From Chitinophaga pinensis DSM 2588 (lineage in GTDB: Bacteria; Bacteroidota; Bacteroidia; Chitinophagales; Chitinophagaceae): DNA of 64,000 nt. The stretch is from the NCBI RefSeq assembly GCF_000024005.1, contig NC_013132.1, positions 2,102,001 to 2,166,000 of the forward strand, in the 5' to 3' direction. A model generated the notes under the pieces. It was not told the origin of the DNA, made no database searches, and saw nothing but the letters and a program-made list of their open reading frames with translations. The translations under genes and the position numbers were made by a program. Positions 17,885-26,747 of this stretch are shown here, one piece after another. The first letter of the stretch is position 1, and each line of letters opens with the position of its first letter.

Positions 17885-20284
17885 TTATTGGTTCTTATTG
17901 TTGTCAATAGCCTGACGGAACATATTTCTTTCCTGTTCAGGAATGTTCTGTCCGTATTTTTCCAGGTAGGTATTTGCTGCGGAAGCATAGTTAGACCAGT
18001 CCTGTTTATTGAAAGTATACACGGTTTTGGCACGCAGATAGATCTCGTCACCCGGATCGCCATAAGGTTTAATGCTGTTGGCAATAGCTGACCAGTCAGG
18101 ATCTGCACTCTTCTGCAATACAGGGTCGATCACGTCTTTGAATACGATATTCATCAGTTTCACAGTCACCGGTCTTTTCTCTAACTGAGGATTGCTGGAT
18201 TGCAATTGTTGCTGTAATACAGCAAAACCTTTGTCTTTTGTACTGTTGGTGAACTGAAGGATCAGATCCAGCTGTTCAGGCGTATAAGGAGCGTGTAATG
18301 AGGCAATATAGGCACTGCCGGCCAGGTTAGCGCCTTCTTTATCGCCAGCCTGTTTTGCCATCATAGCGAGCTTGAAGAGGAATGAGGCATCGCGGCGGCC
18401 CCCTACGTATTCCTGCAGCATTTTACTGTAGGCGACGATCGGGTCGGTCAGGTCTGCATTCATGGCGGTTACCTGTGGTACAGTACCCAGATCAGGGTTC
18501 AGTGATGCATGGATACTACGCATCTGCTCAAACGGGATTTTAACCACTTCACGGTCGTACGTTAATAAGCCGTTCTGCTCACCTTCCACATCAAAAGGCT
18601 GTGTATAGATTGAGCCGGACAAGCCATCTGCTTCCAGCAGTTTCAGGTGCTGGTTCATGATGTTATATTTAGCCGCCAGTGCAGCTGGTTTTTCCTGTAT
18701 ATATCCCCAGGCGCTGCCGGTATTCCATTGGTGTTCAGGAATGAATACACCGATACCGCCAAACTCACCCAATACCCTTGCTTTACCTGGTTCTGCGGGT
18801 GCGTTCATCGGGTCAGGGTAGGAGTGTACGTCGGTCATATCTGCACTTACCCATGCATTCGGAGACGGGCTGCGCAGTTGTTCATTTACATACAGCATTT
18901 CACCGGAGTGACCATTTACGATACGGGAAGGATCCGCGCTTTTCACCCATTCAGTGATACGCTGCTGATCATAGGCACCCCATTTCTCATTAAAGATTAC
19001 CCAGGTAGTGATAGAAGGGTAATTATGCAGTTGTTCCAGCGTTTCTTTGGTTTCTTTCTCATACTCCGCTTTAGCGCCTTCCGGTAATCCCTGGTTAGGA
19101 TTCACGAAATCCTGCCATACCAGCATCCCCAGTTTGTCTGTATGATAATACCAGCGGGCTGGTTCAACCTTGATATGTTTACGGATGGTATTAAAACCCA
19201 TTGCTTTAATGGCTTCAATATCAAATTTCAGCGCATTATCGGTAGGGGCGGTGTACAGTCCGTCAGGCCAGAAACCCTGATCCAGGGTACCCAGATTGAA
19301 GTATGGTTTGTTATTCAGGAAGATGCGGTCAACGCCTTTTTCATCTTTCTGAATGGCGATTTTACGCATCCCGAAGTAGCTTTTTACTTCATCAACTGTT
19401 TTGCCGCCTTTGCTGAGTTTTACGGTGAGATCATACAGGAAAGGGCTGGCAGGAGACCACAGTTTCGCGTTCTTCACAGGCAGTTTCAATGGTACGCCTG
19501 CTTTGCCTTTTATTTTGCTGACTTCTGTGCCGTTATCAGTGGCGATCAGTTCTACATTAGTACCTGCCGGCGCGTTTACGCTCACGTTCAGGACGTTTTT
19601 GTCTACGTCGGGAGTAAGGGTCAGTCCTGCGATATAGGCTGCAGGCACTGTTTCCATCCAGACGGTCTGCCAGATACCGGAAGAAGGTGTATAATAGATA
19701 TTAGCCGGGTTCAGTACCTGTTTACCGTGAGGGCCAATGCCTTCACTGGTAGGGTCATAAACCTTTACTACAATTTCATTTTCTCCGTCTTTCAGGGCAG
19801 CGGTAATATCCTGTGAGAAAGACTGATAACCGCCAGCGTGTGTACCTGTTTCTTTACCGTTTACATAGACAGTCGCCTGCCAGTCTACGGCGCCGAAATG
19901 TAATAACACGTGTTCGCCGTTTTTCAGAGGCGTTTGTACAAATGTGCGCTTGTACCAGAGGTGTTGTGTAGGCAGCAGCGGCTTTTTTACGCCTGAAAGT
20001 GCAGATTCCAGCGGAAACGGCACGAGTATCTGATCCGCAAAGGCGGATGGCATGGCGGCGTCTTTGGGGGTAATGGTATATTGCCACAGGCCATTCAGGT
20101 TTTGCCAGTTCTCACGCACCATCTGTGGGCGAGGGTACTCCGGGAGGACATTGGTTGGGGATACTTCCTGTGCCCAACGGGTTTTGATTGTTGAGGACTG
20201 TGCTTTCCAGCCGGTCTGCGCCATAACGCCCTGACCAAGCACGACACTTAATAAACATACACTAGCAGTCTTAATCAGATTCAT
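17885..20284 (-). CDS. GH2 family glycoside hydrolase (beta-galactosidase/glucuronidase type)
   Basis: 799 residues with a signal peptide ending GVMAQ. In order: sugar-binding jelly roll (about 45-215), Ig-like beta-sandwich (about 215-310) and TIM barrel (about 315-600). The acid/base is E433 in WVIFNEKWG and the probable nucleophile is E507 in VLGEFGG. The LacZ-type substrate loop is not recognisable, so the sugar (galactoside, mannoside or glucuronide) is open. The last 180 residues (about 610-799) form a helix-rich tail that is not part of the usual GH2 fold. A LacI-type palindrome lies 60 nt upstream of the ATG, matching one before the first susC at 50270. Confidence 0.93.
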   Translation of the reverse strand: MNLIKTASVCLLSVVLGQGVMAQTGWKAQSSTIKTRWAQEVSPTNVLPEYPRPQMVRENWQNLNGLWQYTITPKDAAMPSAFADQILVPFPLESALSGVKKPLLPTQHLWYKRTFVQTPLKNGEHVLLHFGAVDWQATVYVNGKETGTHAGGYQSFSQDITAALKDGENEIVVKVYDPTSEGIGPHGKQVLNPANIYYTPSSGIWQTVWMETVPAAYIAGLTLTPDVDKNVLNVSVNAPAGTNVELIATDNGTEVSKIKGKAGVPLKLPVKNAKLWSPASPFLYDLTVKLSKGGKTVDEVKSYFGMRKIAIQKDEKGVDRIFLNNKPYFNLGTLDQGFWPDGLYTAPTDNALKFDIEAIKAMGFNTIRKHIKVEPARWYYHTDKLGMLVWQDFVNPNQGLPEGAKAEYEKETKETLEQLHNYPSITTWVIFNEKWGAYDQQRITEWVKSADPSRIVNGHSGEMLYVNEQLRSPSPNAWVSADMTDVHSYPDPMNAPAEPGKARVLGEFGGIGVFIPEHQWNTGSAWGYIQEKPAALAAKYNIMNQHLKLLEADGLSGSIYTQPFDVEGEQNGLLTYDREVVKIPFEQMRSIHASLNPDLGTVPQVTAMNADLTDPIVAYSKMLQEYVGGRRDASFLFKLAMMAKQAGDKEGANLAGSAYIASLHAPYTPEQLDLILQFTNSTKDKGFAVLQQQLQSSNPQLEKRPVTVKLMNIVFKDVIDPVLQKSADPDWSAIANSIKPYGDPGDEIYLRAKTVYTFNKQDWSNYASAANTYLEKYGQNIPEQERNMFRQAIDNNKNQ

Positions 20285-20344
20285 TGCTGTAATTGATTGG
20301 TTTTTAATTGATTTAGTTGTTGTGGAACCAAGCTTCCGCCTCAG

Positions 20345-20356
20345 TGTAATCGATTA
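20345..20356. promoter_or_regulatory. LacI-type operator GTAATCGATTAC upstream of the GH2 gene
   Basis: Perfect 12-bp palindrome 60 nt before the GH2 start. The extended site TGTAATCGATTACGCAGCGT differs by a single base from the site at 50204-50223. The form resembles LacI-family operators; no LacI-type gene is in the window. Confidence 0.75.
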
Positions 20357-20527
20357 CGCAGCGTTAGATAAAAGATCATCGTTGAGGTATAACACTAATA
20401 AGTATTTATTGCTGAAATGGTAACGTGCGAATTCGTCGTCCTGTCTGCGGATGCGATTGTTTTGGTCTTAACTTTTCTGGTCGTTCGAAAGACCAAGATA
20501 CTAAAATTTAACTAAAATCATTGATAA

Positions 20528-22258
20528 TCACTCAATTTTAATCACCGGACTCCTTTTGCCAATGCCATTTTCACCCAGGGCCTCTATGGAAAAATAATAG
20601 GTCGTTGTTTTGTCCAGCGCTTTCAGGTAGTACTCGCTGGCATTATATACCATAATGCTGCTGTATAGTTTGTCAGGGGCGATACCATAGTAGATATTAT
20701 AGGCATAAGCATCATTGGAAGGGTACCATTTCAGCCAGGCATTTCGTTTATCAGATTGCTGACGCAGTACCATGAAATTATTTACTGCTGCCGGTACCGG
20801 TCCGTTTCCTTTACCGAATATCCTTAATCCGCTGATGGCGAATTTACCATTGGCCATGTGGATATTTTCCAGTTTGATATAACGGGTTTTAACAGGCTGG
20901 GTGAGTGCTATATAGTCATGCGGCACATCCGTTTTGTTCCGGCTTTTGTCACATAAAAGCTGCCATTTTTTGCCATCTGTTGAGTGCCATAAACGGTATT
21001 GGTGATAGATATCGGTCCGTTTCCCCAGGATATCGGCATCCTGATCGGCATAATTGATCTGGATGGCGTGTACGGTCGCTGTTTGTCCCAGGTCTGTCTG
21101 TATCCATTCACCCGGATTGGCAGTAGTAGCGCACCAGTATGTTTTAATGTTTTCGTCTACCGCATTATTTGCAGCAAAAGCACCATAAGTGGAAGAAACA
21201 GAGACCGGGTGCTGATAATTCAAGAGCATCCAGCCGGTAAATTGTCCGCTTTCGGGCTCTCCCGGAAGATAATGTGGATAATCGCCAAAGGCCGTATTAC
21301 AATAGAGAATACCATCCTTGTCAAATCCGGCAGGCCAAATTCCGATCCTTCTTTCGAAGTTATTCTTCACATTCACCACAATCGTTGATACATGCCACCA
21401 ACGCTTGTTTTTATCCTGAAAGGTAGCACCATGACCAGCGCCCCGGGCAAAGCCACCCGGTTTATAACTAAAAGGGTTATGCGCCTGATAACTAAAAGGT
21501 CCCAGCGGATGATCACTGACATATACGCCATCTGCATAACCGCTGAATTCAGTGCCGGGAGCGCCGTACTGAAGGTAATACCTGCCATTGTGTTTATTCA
21601 TCCAGGCGCCTTCCATAAAAGGCGACATGAAGTTGTTGTCGTTATACTCTCCAAAACGTTCCCATCCATGTTGGTCGTCATGCAGACGGATAAGATCCTG
21701 TCGTGCCCCGGTAGGTTGCAGCGTATGCCGGTCTACTTCCTGTCCGTATAAGGGATAAGTATTACTGGACCCATGATAGAGATACAGGCGATTGTCGTCA
21801 TCCAGAAAAAAGGCCGGATCCCAGGCGCCGGCACGGAATGAATCTACCGCTTCTGTCCAGTCGTCCGTACGGGGATGGGTGCTCATCCATATAGGGAAAT
21901 TCTTTTCATAAGTCGACCCGATGACCAATAGCGTATCGCCTGATACAAAGACCGTAGGTGCGCATAATTCGTCATACACCTTGTGATAAGGTTTGAGAAA
22001 TTTCCGGGGTACGAAATGCCAGTCAGACATATCACTGCTCCACCAGTAGCCCCACTGATTAGTAGAAAACAGGTAATAATCGCCTTTAAATAAAGTAATG
22101 ACAGGGTCCGCAGTAGCCCGGTGCCGGCCGGCTTCTGAAAAGTTAGGAATAGGGGTAAAACCGTAGTCGATATTGATGGGGTTGCAGTAAGTGCGTTGCC
22201 GGGCATTTCCCGTAGTGAAGAAACATAGCAGGGAAATGAGGTAGATTGTATTTTTCAT
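20528..22258 (-). CDS. GH43-like hydrolase with F5/8 type C and Fn3 domains
   Basis: 576 residues with a signal peptide ending GNARQ. N-terminal five-bladed propeller of GH43 type: RATADPVITLFKGDYYLFST (general base Asp region), AWDPAFFLDDDNRLYLYHGS, and FMEGAWMNKHNGRYYLQY (probable general acid Glu). A discoidin-like F5/8 type C domain follows (about 340-475, AVDENIKTYWCA and GEWIQTDLG), then a fibronectin-III-like domain (about 480-576). Family 43 enzymes act on arabinose-, xylose- or galactose-containing glycans; the accessory domain may bind the substrate. It lies 243 bp upstream of the GH2 gene on the same strand but that gap holds a separate operator, so the two are probably separate units. 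Confidence 0.88.
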   Translation of the reverse strand: MKNTIYLISLLCFFTTGNARQRTYCNPINIDYGFTPIPNFSEAGRHRATADPVITLFKGDYYLFSTNQWGYWWSSDMSDWHFVPRKFLKPYHKVYDELCAPTVFVSGDTLLVIGSTYEKNFPIWMSTHPRTDDWTEAVDSFRAGAWDPAFFLDDDNRLYLYHGSSNTYPLYGQEVDRHTLQPTGARQDLIRLHDDQHGWERFGEYNDNNFMSPFMEGAWMNKHNGRYYLQYGAPGTEFSGYADGVYVSDHPLGPFSYQAHNPFSYKPGGFARGAGHGATFQDKNKRWWHVSTIVVNVKNNFERRIGIWPAGFDKDGILYCNTAFGDYPHYLPGEPESGQFTGWMLLNYQHPVSVSSTYGAFAANNAVDENIKTYWCATTANPGEWIQTDLGQTATVHAIQINYADQDADILGKRTDIYHQYRLWHSTDGKKWQLLCDKSRNKTDVPHDYIALTQPVKTRYIKLENIHMANGKFAISGLRIFGKGNGPVPAAVNNFMVLRQQSDKRNAWLKWYPSNDAYAYNIYYGIAPDKLYSSIMVYNASEYYLKALDKTTTYYFSIEALGENGIGKRSPVIKIE

Positions 22259-22348
22259 AACCAGCCCTTTTGATGCAGTATTAAAATTAAGAAAAACAAG
22301 GGCATGGGAGTAGGTTGATTTCCGTTCAGATAAGGCTTAGATATTTAC

Positions 22349-22396
22349 TATCCTACGTTCATCCTACGTTCGTGAACGTAAGATGAACGTAGGATA
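22349..22396. repeat. Inverted pair of duplicated 11-mers
   Basis: Arm 22349-22371 contains ATCCTACGTTC twice in tandem; arm 22374-22396 is its reverse complement with one mismatch, leaving a 2-nt loop. The result is four copies of CTACGTTC/GAACGTA in a symmetric 48-bp block. It could be a cruciform or a multi-half-site operator for the GH43-like gene. Confidence 0.85.
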
Positions 22397-22438
22397 AGCA
22401 TTATTAAAACGGCATCTGGTAAACCTCTCTGCATGAAA

Positions 22439-22471
22439 AAAGGTGTACCGGGAATATACCGATACACCTTT
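22439..22471 (-). terminator. Terminator-like hairpin after the macrodomain gene
   Basis: AAAGGTGTA (22439-22447) pairs with TACACCTTT (22463-22471). On the minus strand the hairpin is followed by T's. It lies 208 nt beyond the macrodomain gene stop. Confidence 0.65.
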
Positions 22472-22678
22472 CTGGGGTCTGATGGATAATGATGCTCCCC
22501 GGAAGACAAAGAAAAATGTACCTGTCAGGGAGGGAATCTGGCCATTTTCGTGCCCGATTCCTATATTGATACTCCGGAGATGCGTCGTGTATGCGTCGTA
22601 TATATCCCATATAGCAGGTTTGTACGGGTGCATTTTGATCCACGTGTGAGACAAACATCCGGTCCGGAAGTTCCGGGG

Positions 22679-23551
22679 TTAAACAACAGGGGTGAAAGGA
22701 CGGCTGAACTCTTTTATAAAAGCGTCTTTGCTTTGCTTTTTCTCCGATGGATCATAGATCGCAAAAACTACTCTTTTGAAGGCATGTCGGTATACCTCAT
22801 TATGCAACAGATGATGGGCAAACCAGGCCGCTACATCGGTCGTTTTATTCCTGAATACACCACAACCCCAGGCGCCAAGGATAAGGGTGCTTTGTTTATT
22901 GACAACAGCTACTGCTAACAGTTTCTCAATTCTTTCCAGCATCACTGCTTCTATTCTGTGTGCATTATTTGGCTGATTTTCAATCAGTGCGCCCCTGTTG
23001 ACAGCCGGGGAAGTAATGATGGACACAAAATAGGGACGTTCAATCAGCTGATCTTCATCATTTCTGAATACCGGTACCAGCGGCGAGTAAATCATATGAT
23101 CCGAGTACAGCAGATTGCCATCTGCACGGTTGAAATGATACATCGCAGGATTCGCTTTCAGCGATGTATACAGTCCGCTGGCCCTCGCCAGACTCTCCTC
23201 TTGCGCCTGTGCGCCACCCAGGAAACCACCACCAGGGTTTTTCGCAGAGGCGAAATTCAGACAACAGACATCTTCCAGTCCTTCTTCCCGGATCAGTCTT
23301 GCAGCAGCGGCGAAGGTCGTTTCTGCAGTCACTTCGAAGGTGCAGCTTGCCGCAACCGGTGTCTGCAACAGCTTGTCTCTTGCAATCAGTACGTTTTCAA
23401 AATCATCAGGGGTATAATGAATTGTGTTATCTACTGTGTATTGCAGTTCCGCACTGATATCTATCAGCTCATTCTTAGGGTTTCTGTACTGACCCGTGCT
23501 TAAAATATCCAGGGTCTCATAAGCGATCGCCACTCTTTCATTTTTGTTCAT
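22679..23551 (-). CDS. TIGR02452-type PARG-like macrodomain protein
   Basis: 290 residues, cytosolic. The segment GGGFLGGAQAQEESLARASGLY carries the poly(ADP-ribose) glycohydrolase signature GGG-X(6-8)-QEE (G107-G109, Q117, E118, E119), and ILGAWGCGVFRN is the second ADP-ribose-binding loop. Members of this bacterial-type PARG family remove ADP-ribose chains; the catalytic glutamate is the second E of the signature. It is divergently transcribed from a PPP phosphatase 120 bp away, which suggests a shared regulatory region and possibly a shared nucleotide-metabolism or stress role (inference). Full length with all catalytic residues. Confidence 0.92.
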   Translation of the reverse strand: MNKNERVAIAYETLDILSTGQYRNPKNELIDISAELQYTVDNTIHYTPDDFENVLIARDKLLQTPVAASCTFEVTAETTFAAAARLIREEGLEDVCCLNFASAKNPGGGFLGGAQAQEESLARASGLYTSLKANPAMYHFNRADGNLLYSDHMIYSPLVPVFRNDEDQLIERPYFVSIITSPAVNRGALIENQPNNAHRIEAVMLERIEKLLAVAVVNKQSTLILGAWGCGVFRNKTTDVAAWFAHHLLHNEVYRHAFKRVVFAIYDPSEKKQSKDAFIKEFSRPFTPVV

Positions 23552-23671
23552 AGTGGGTTTATTTTACTTTGTGTTAATTCGACACAAAGAGAAATCTTTT
23601 TGCTGAAACAGACAAATTATTTTTCCCGAAAGGCGTAATTTTCCGGCTCTAACCTTACCCTATACTGCAAT

Positions 23672-24682
23672 ATGAGCCGCACATTCGTCGTAGGAGATAT
23701 CCATGGTTGTTTTGATGAACTGATACAACTGACTGATCTGATGGGACTACAGCCCGAAGACCTGTTGCTTTCCGTAGGAGATATCGTGGACCGTGGGGCA
23801 AAATCCCGGGAGGTATATGAATACTTCCGGAACAGACCAAACAGTAAAGTGCTGATGGGTAACCACGAACGTAAACACCTGAACGGTGTGCTGAGTTATG
23901 CACAGGAAATCGTAAAACTGCAGTTCGGAGAAAGATACCCGGCATTCCTGGAGTGGTGTGCGACACTGGAATATTTTCATGAAACGCCAGAAGCCATCAT
24001 CGTACATGCCGCCTTTGAGCATGATGTTCCCTTATCAGCCCAACGGGAAGAAGTGTTATGTGGTGCTACTGCCGGAGAACGTTACCTGGAAAAGAAATAT
24101 GGTACTGCACCGGAATGGGTGAATCTTTATCCGGGTAATAAGCCTCTGATATATGGTCATCACGTCACCGGTGCACTACCCGAAATAAAGAACAATACCT
24201 GGGGAATCGATACCGGAGCCTGTCATGCAGGTTATCTTACTGCGATAGAATTACCAGGGTTTATCATACACCAGGTGAAAGTGGAACGTGATTACTGGAA
24301 AGAAGAGCAGGTGACCTGGCAGATACCGGTACTCAAATCGAAGGACTGGGAAAACATGACCTTTGAGCAGATACAGAAACAACTGGAAAAACTGGCCTAC
24401 ATAGAAGTGCCGGAAGTAAAGGGATACCTGTCTGCCATTGCGCAATGGTCTGCCCGTTTATCTGCGATGTATCCGGCACTGATAACAGGGATAGGGGTGT
24501 TTGTGCAACAACTGACGGAGACACACGGAGAACAGTTCTCCATAGTAGCCAATCAGTATGCCTTCAAAACATACCTGTTTAAAAGCAAGGCAGGGAATCT
24601 GAAAGTAGCAGATATGGAAAAGAGTTTGAATACGCCGGCTAAAATAATAGCATTGGCAGCCGCCCTCGGAATGTCGCTATAA
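23672..24682 (+). CDS. PPP-family metallophosphoesterase with C-terminal extension
   Basis: 336 residues, cytosolic. Metal-binding motifs GDIHG (8-12), GDIVDRG (36-42) and GNHE (63-66), with a later YGHHVTG, define a calcineurin-like phosphoesterase of the PPP type, as in bacterial serine/threonine phosphatases and Ap4A hydrolases. The core ends near residue 220; the remaining 110 residues are helical (TFEQIQKQLEKLAY, then WSARLSAMYPALITGIGVFV) and I do not recognise them. The substrate could be a phosphoprotein, a dinucleoside polyphosphate or an RNA end. Divergent from the PARG-like gene. Confidence 0.85.
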   Translation: MSRTFVVGDIHGCFDELIQLTDLMGLQPEDLLLSVGDIVDRGAKSREVYEYFRNRPNSKVLMGNHERKHLNGVLSYAQEIVKLQFGERYPAFLEWCATLEYFHETPEAIIVHAAFEHDVPLSAQREEVLCGATAGERYLEKKYGTAPEWVNLYPGNKPLIYGHHVTGALPEIKNNTWGIDTGACHAGYLTAIELPGFIIHQVKVERDYWKEEQVTWQIPVLKSKDWENMTFEQIQKQLEKLAYIEVPEVKGYLSAIAQWSARLSAMYPALITGIGVFVQQLTETHGEQFSIVANQYAFKTYLFKSKAGNLKVADMEKSLNTPAKIIALAAALGMSL

Positions 24683-24989
24683 GACAATGCGTAATAAAAC
24701 GATGTTTTTTGTTTTTAAACAAATTTGCCATAATTTCAGTTCGTGGGATCATAATCACAACGACTCAGAATAATCTATACTATACTCAAAATCGACCTCA
24801 GAGAATTAATCAATTCAATTCACATTTGAACGTACGATGTAGCTGCACCACAGCGCTTCGTGTTTTTTGCTGCGGAATTCAATAACTGGTGAAATTATTT
24901 TATTTGTTGCAGGTAGCCGGCATGATATGCCCGGACATGTTTGCTATTGCCCATAGTATTCCTCGAATGATCATCGTAAACCACAACTC
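24683..24989. other. 307-bp intergenic region
   Basis: No gene seen. The only structure noted is the small palindrome GGCATGATATGCC (24919-24931), about 60 nt before the decarboxylase start. Confidence 0.5.
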
Positions 24990-26708
24990 ATGCAAAACGA
25001 AACATTTACCGTCGCGGATTATTTATTAACCCGGCTTAGACAATTGAATGTTACAGAAGTCTTCCAGATCCCCGGAGATTATGTAAAGCACTTTACACAA
25101 ACATTGGAACATTTCCCCGGCGTGAATGCGGTTGGCGCTATCAATGAACTGGATGCTGCTTATGCTGCGGATGCATATGGCCGTACCCGTGGACTGGGCG
25201 CTGTATCCCTGCAATATGGGGTAAGTACTTTCATTGCATTAAACGCAATCGGTGGCGCTTATGTGGAGCGGAGTCCCGTTGTGGTTATTTCTGCTACTCC
25301 CGGAGCTGATGCAAGACAGATCACAAAGATGTATGACGTGTTGTATCATCACTCAACCGGTAATCTTGCTGCGGATCAGGAAGTCTATGATCAGGTAACC
25401 GTTGCTTGTGAAACACTGAGTACTTCAGCAGGGGCTGCGGAAAAGATTGATCAGCTGATCGTAGCTGCCCTGACCTATAAGCGGCCGGTATTCATTGAGT
25501 GTTACAAAGAAGTATGGGGAGAACCCTGCGTACGTCCTTCAGAAACACCACTGGAAGCGATCAAATTCGTAAGCGAACCACTGGCGCTGGAGAACGCAGT
25601 CAATACAGCATGGGCACAGCTGACAGCGGCACAGAAACCCCTGATCTTTGCAGGCGTGGAAGTATTACGTCACGGACTTTCCCCGCTTTTACAGGAACTG
25701 ATCGACGTCAGCGGATATCTTTACACCACCACCAGTTTGGGTAAAACGGTCCTGGATGAAGGTGGTAATAAATTTATCGGCACTTATTCTGACCAGGCTT
25801 CTATCGAAAGCGTACGTAACCTGGTGGCGGAATCGGATTGTTTCCTGACACTGGGTACTATTATCACAGATGACTATCTGTGGTTCATAGAAAACAAGTA
25901 CGCAGATATGGTACTGGCTACTACCGAACTCGTAAGAGTGGGGTACTTCATCTATGAAGAAGTGACCATGGAAGATTTCATGCGTGCACTGATCGACCGT
26001 TTCAAACTACACGGGGCGCCTTATCCCTTGAATGTAACAGCGCCGCCACAGCCGCCTTACCCCGAACCATGGATCTCCAATTCGGATCCTGTTTTTGATG
26101 TGGAACCGCACGTCCTCACGTACAACCGCTTCTTCCAGCATACCATGAAATTCCTGAATGACCAGAATATGCTGCGAGATATCGTCTGGACATTTGGGAT
26201 CAGCTCTGCCATGTATGTAGCAACCAATGCTTACGGATTACCACAGAACAGTTTTCTCTCTTCAGCTGCCTGGCAGATCATCGGTTATGAAACCGGCGCT
26301 ACTACCGGTGCACAGCTGGGTAGTGGTAAAAGGGCATGGGCTGTAGCAGGTGACGGCGGCTTTATGACGGTATGCCAGTCGTTATCCACATTGGCCAGAA
26401 ATAACCTCAATGCAGTCGTATTTGTAATGAGTAATGCGGTATATGCTATCGAACAGGTATACGTGAATATGGATGCCTTTAAACCGGGTCCGGAACACAA
26501 ATTCGATACGTTCGATCTCCTGCCGAAATGGGATTACATCGCGCTGGCACAGGCATTTGGTGCACAAGGCTTCCGGGTTACTACGGTAAAGGAACTGGAA
26601 GACCTGCTCCCTACTATCGCTGCAATAACTAATCAGCCGGCACTGGTAGAAGTCGTTATTCCTCAGAAAGACCTGCCTGGACAGATGCGTCGTCTTGGCC
26701 TTGAATAA
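24990..26708 (+). CDS. ThDP-dependent 2-oxoacid (indolepyruvate/pyruvate-type) decarboxylase
   Basis: 572 residues, cytosolic. The N-terminal domain has the ThDP-activating glutamate in GAINELDAAYAADAYGR (E53). The adjacent pair H120-H121 in LYHHSTGN corresponds to the paired histidines of pyruvate decarboxylases and argues for a decarboxylase rather than acetolactate synthase. The cofactor motif runs from GDGGF (about 454) to SNAVYAIEQ. Substrate could be indolepyruvate, phenylpyruvate or a branched-chain oxoacid. A flavin amine oxidase begins 39 nt downstream, so the pair could turn an amino acid into its oxoacid and then the aldehyde. Confidence 0.9.
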   Translation: MQNETFTVADYLLTRLRQLNVTEVFQIPGDYVKHFTQTLEHFPGVNAVGAINELDAAYAADAYGRTRGLGAVSLQYGVSTFIALNAIGGAYVERSPVVVISATPGADARQITKMYDVLYHHSTGNLAADQEVYDQVTVACETLSTSAGAAEKIDQLIVAALTYKRPVFIECYKEVWGEPCVRPSETPLEAIKFVSEPLALENAVNTAWAQLTAAQKPLIFAGVEVLRHGLSPLLQELIDVSGYLYTTTSLGKTVLDEGGNKFIGTYSDQASIESVRNLVAESDCFLTLGTIITDDYLWFIENKYADMVLATTELVRVGYFIYEEVTMEDFMRALIDRFKLHGAPYPLNVTAPPQPPYPEPWISNSDPVFDVEPHVLTYNRFFQHTMKFLNDQNMLRDIVWTFGISSAMYVATNAYGLPQNSFLSSAAWQIIGYETGATTGAQLGSGKRAWAVAGDGGFMTVCQSLSTLARNNLNAVVFVMSNAVYAIEQVYVNMDAFKPGPEHKFDTFDLLPKWDYIALAQAFGAQGFRVTTVKELEDLLPTIAAITNQPALVEVVIPQKDLPGQMRRLGLE

Positions 26709-26747
26709 TCTAGCTCACATTTTCTCACCTTCAAATCACCACACAAA

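Larger units (their letters stand above)
22259..22678. other. 420-bp intergenic region with inverted repeats
   Basis: No credible gene. It holds the four-fold repeat hairpin at 22349-22396 (89 bp upstream of the GH43-like start) and the terminator-like hairpin at 22439-22471. Two overlapping minus-strand frames of 84 and 96 codons here have no family features and cross both hairpins. Confidence 0.7.

Noticed and set aside
19142..19816. 224-codon frame opposite the GH2 gene
   Set aside because: Antisense to conserved catalytic-domain coding sequence; no start context or family pattern.
22364..22658. Two overlapping minus-strand frames of 84-96 codons
   Set aside because: They cross two hairpins, overlap each other in different frames and show no family features.
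24919..24931. Palindrome GGCATGATATGCC as an operator
   Set aside because: Only 5-bp arms; such short palindromes are expected by chance and no second copy was seen.
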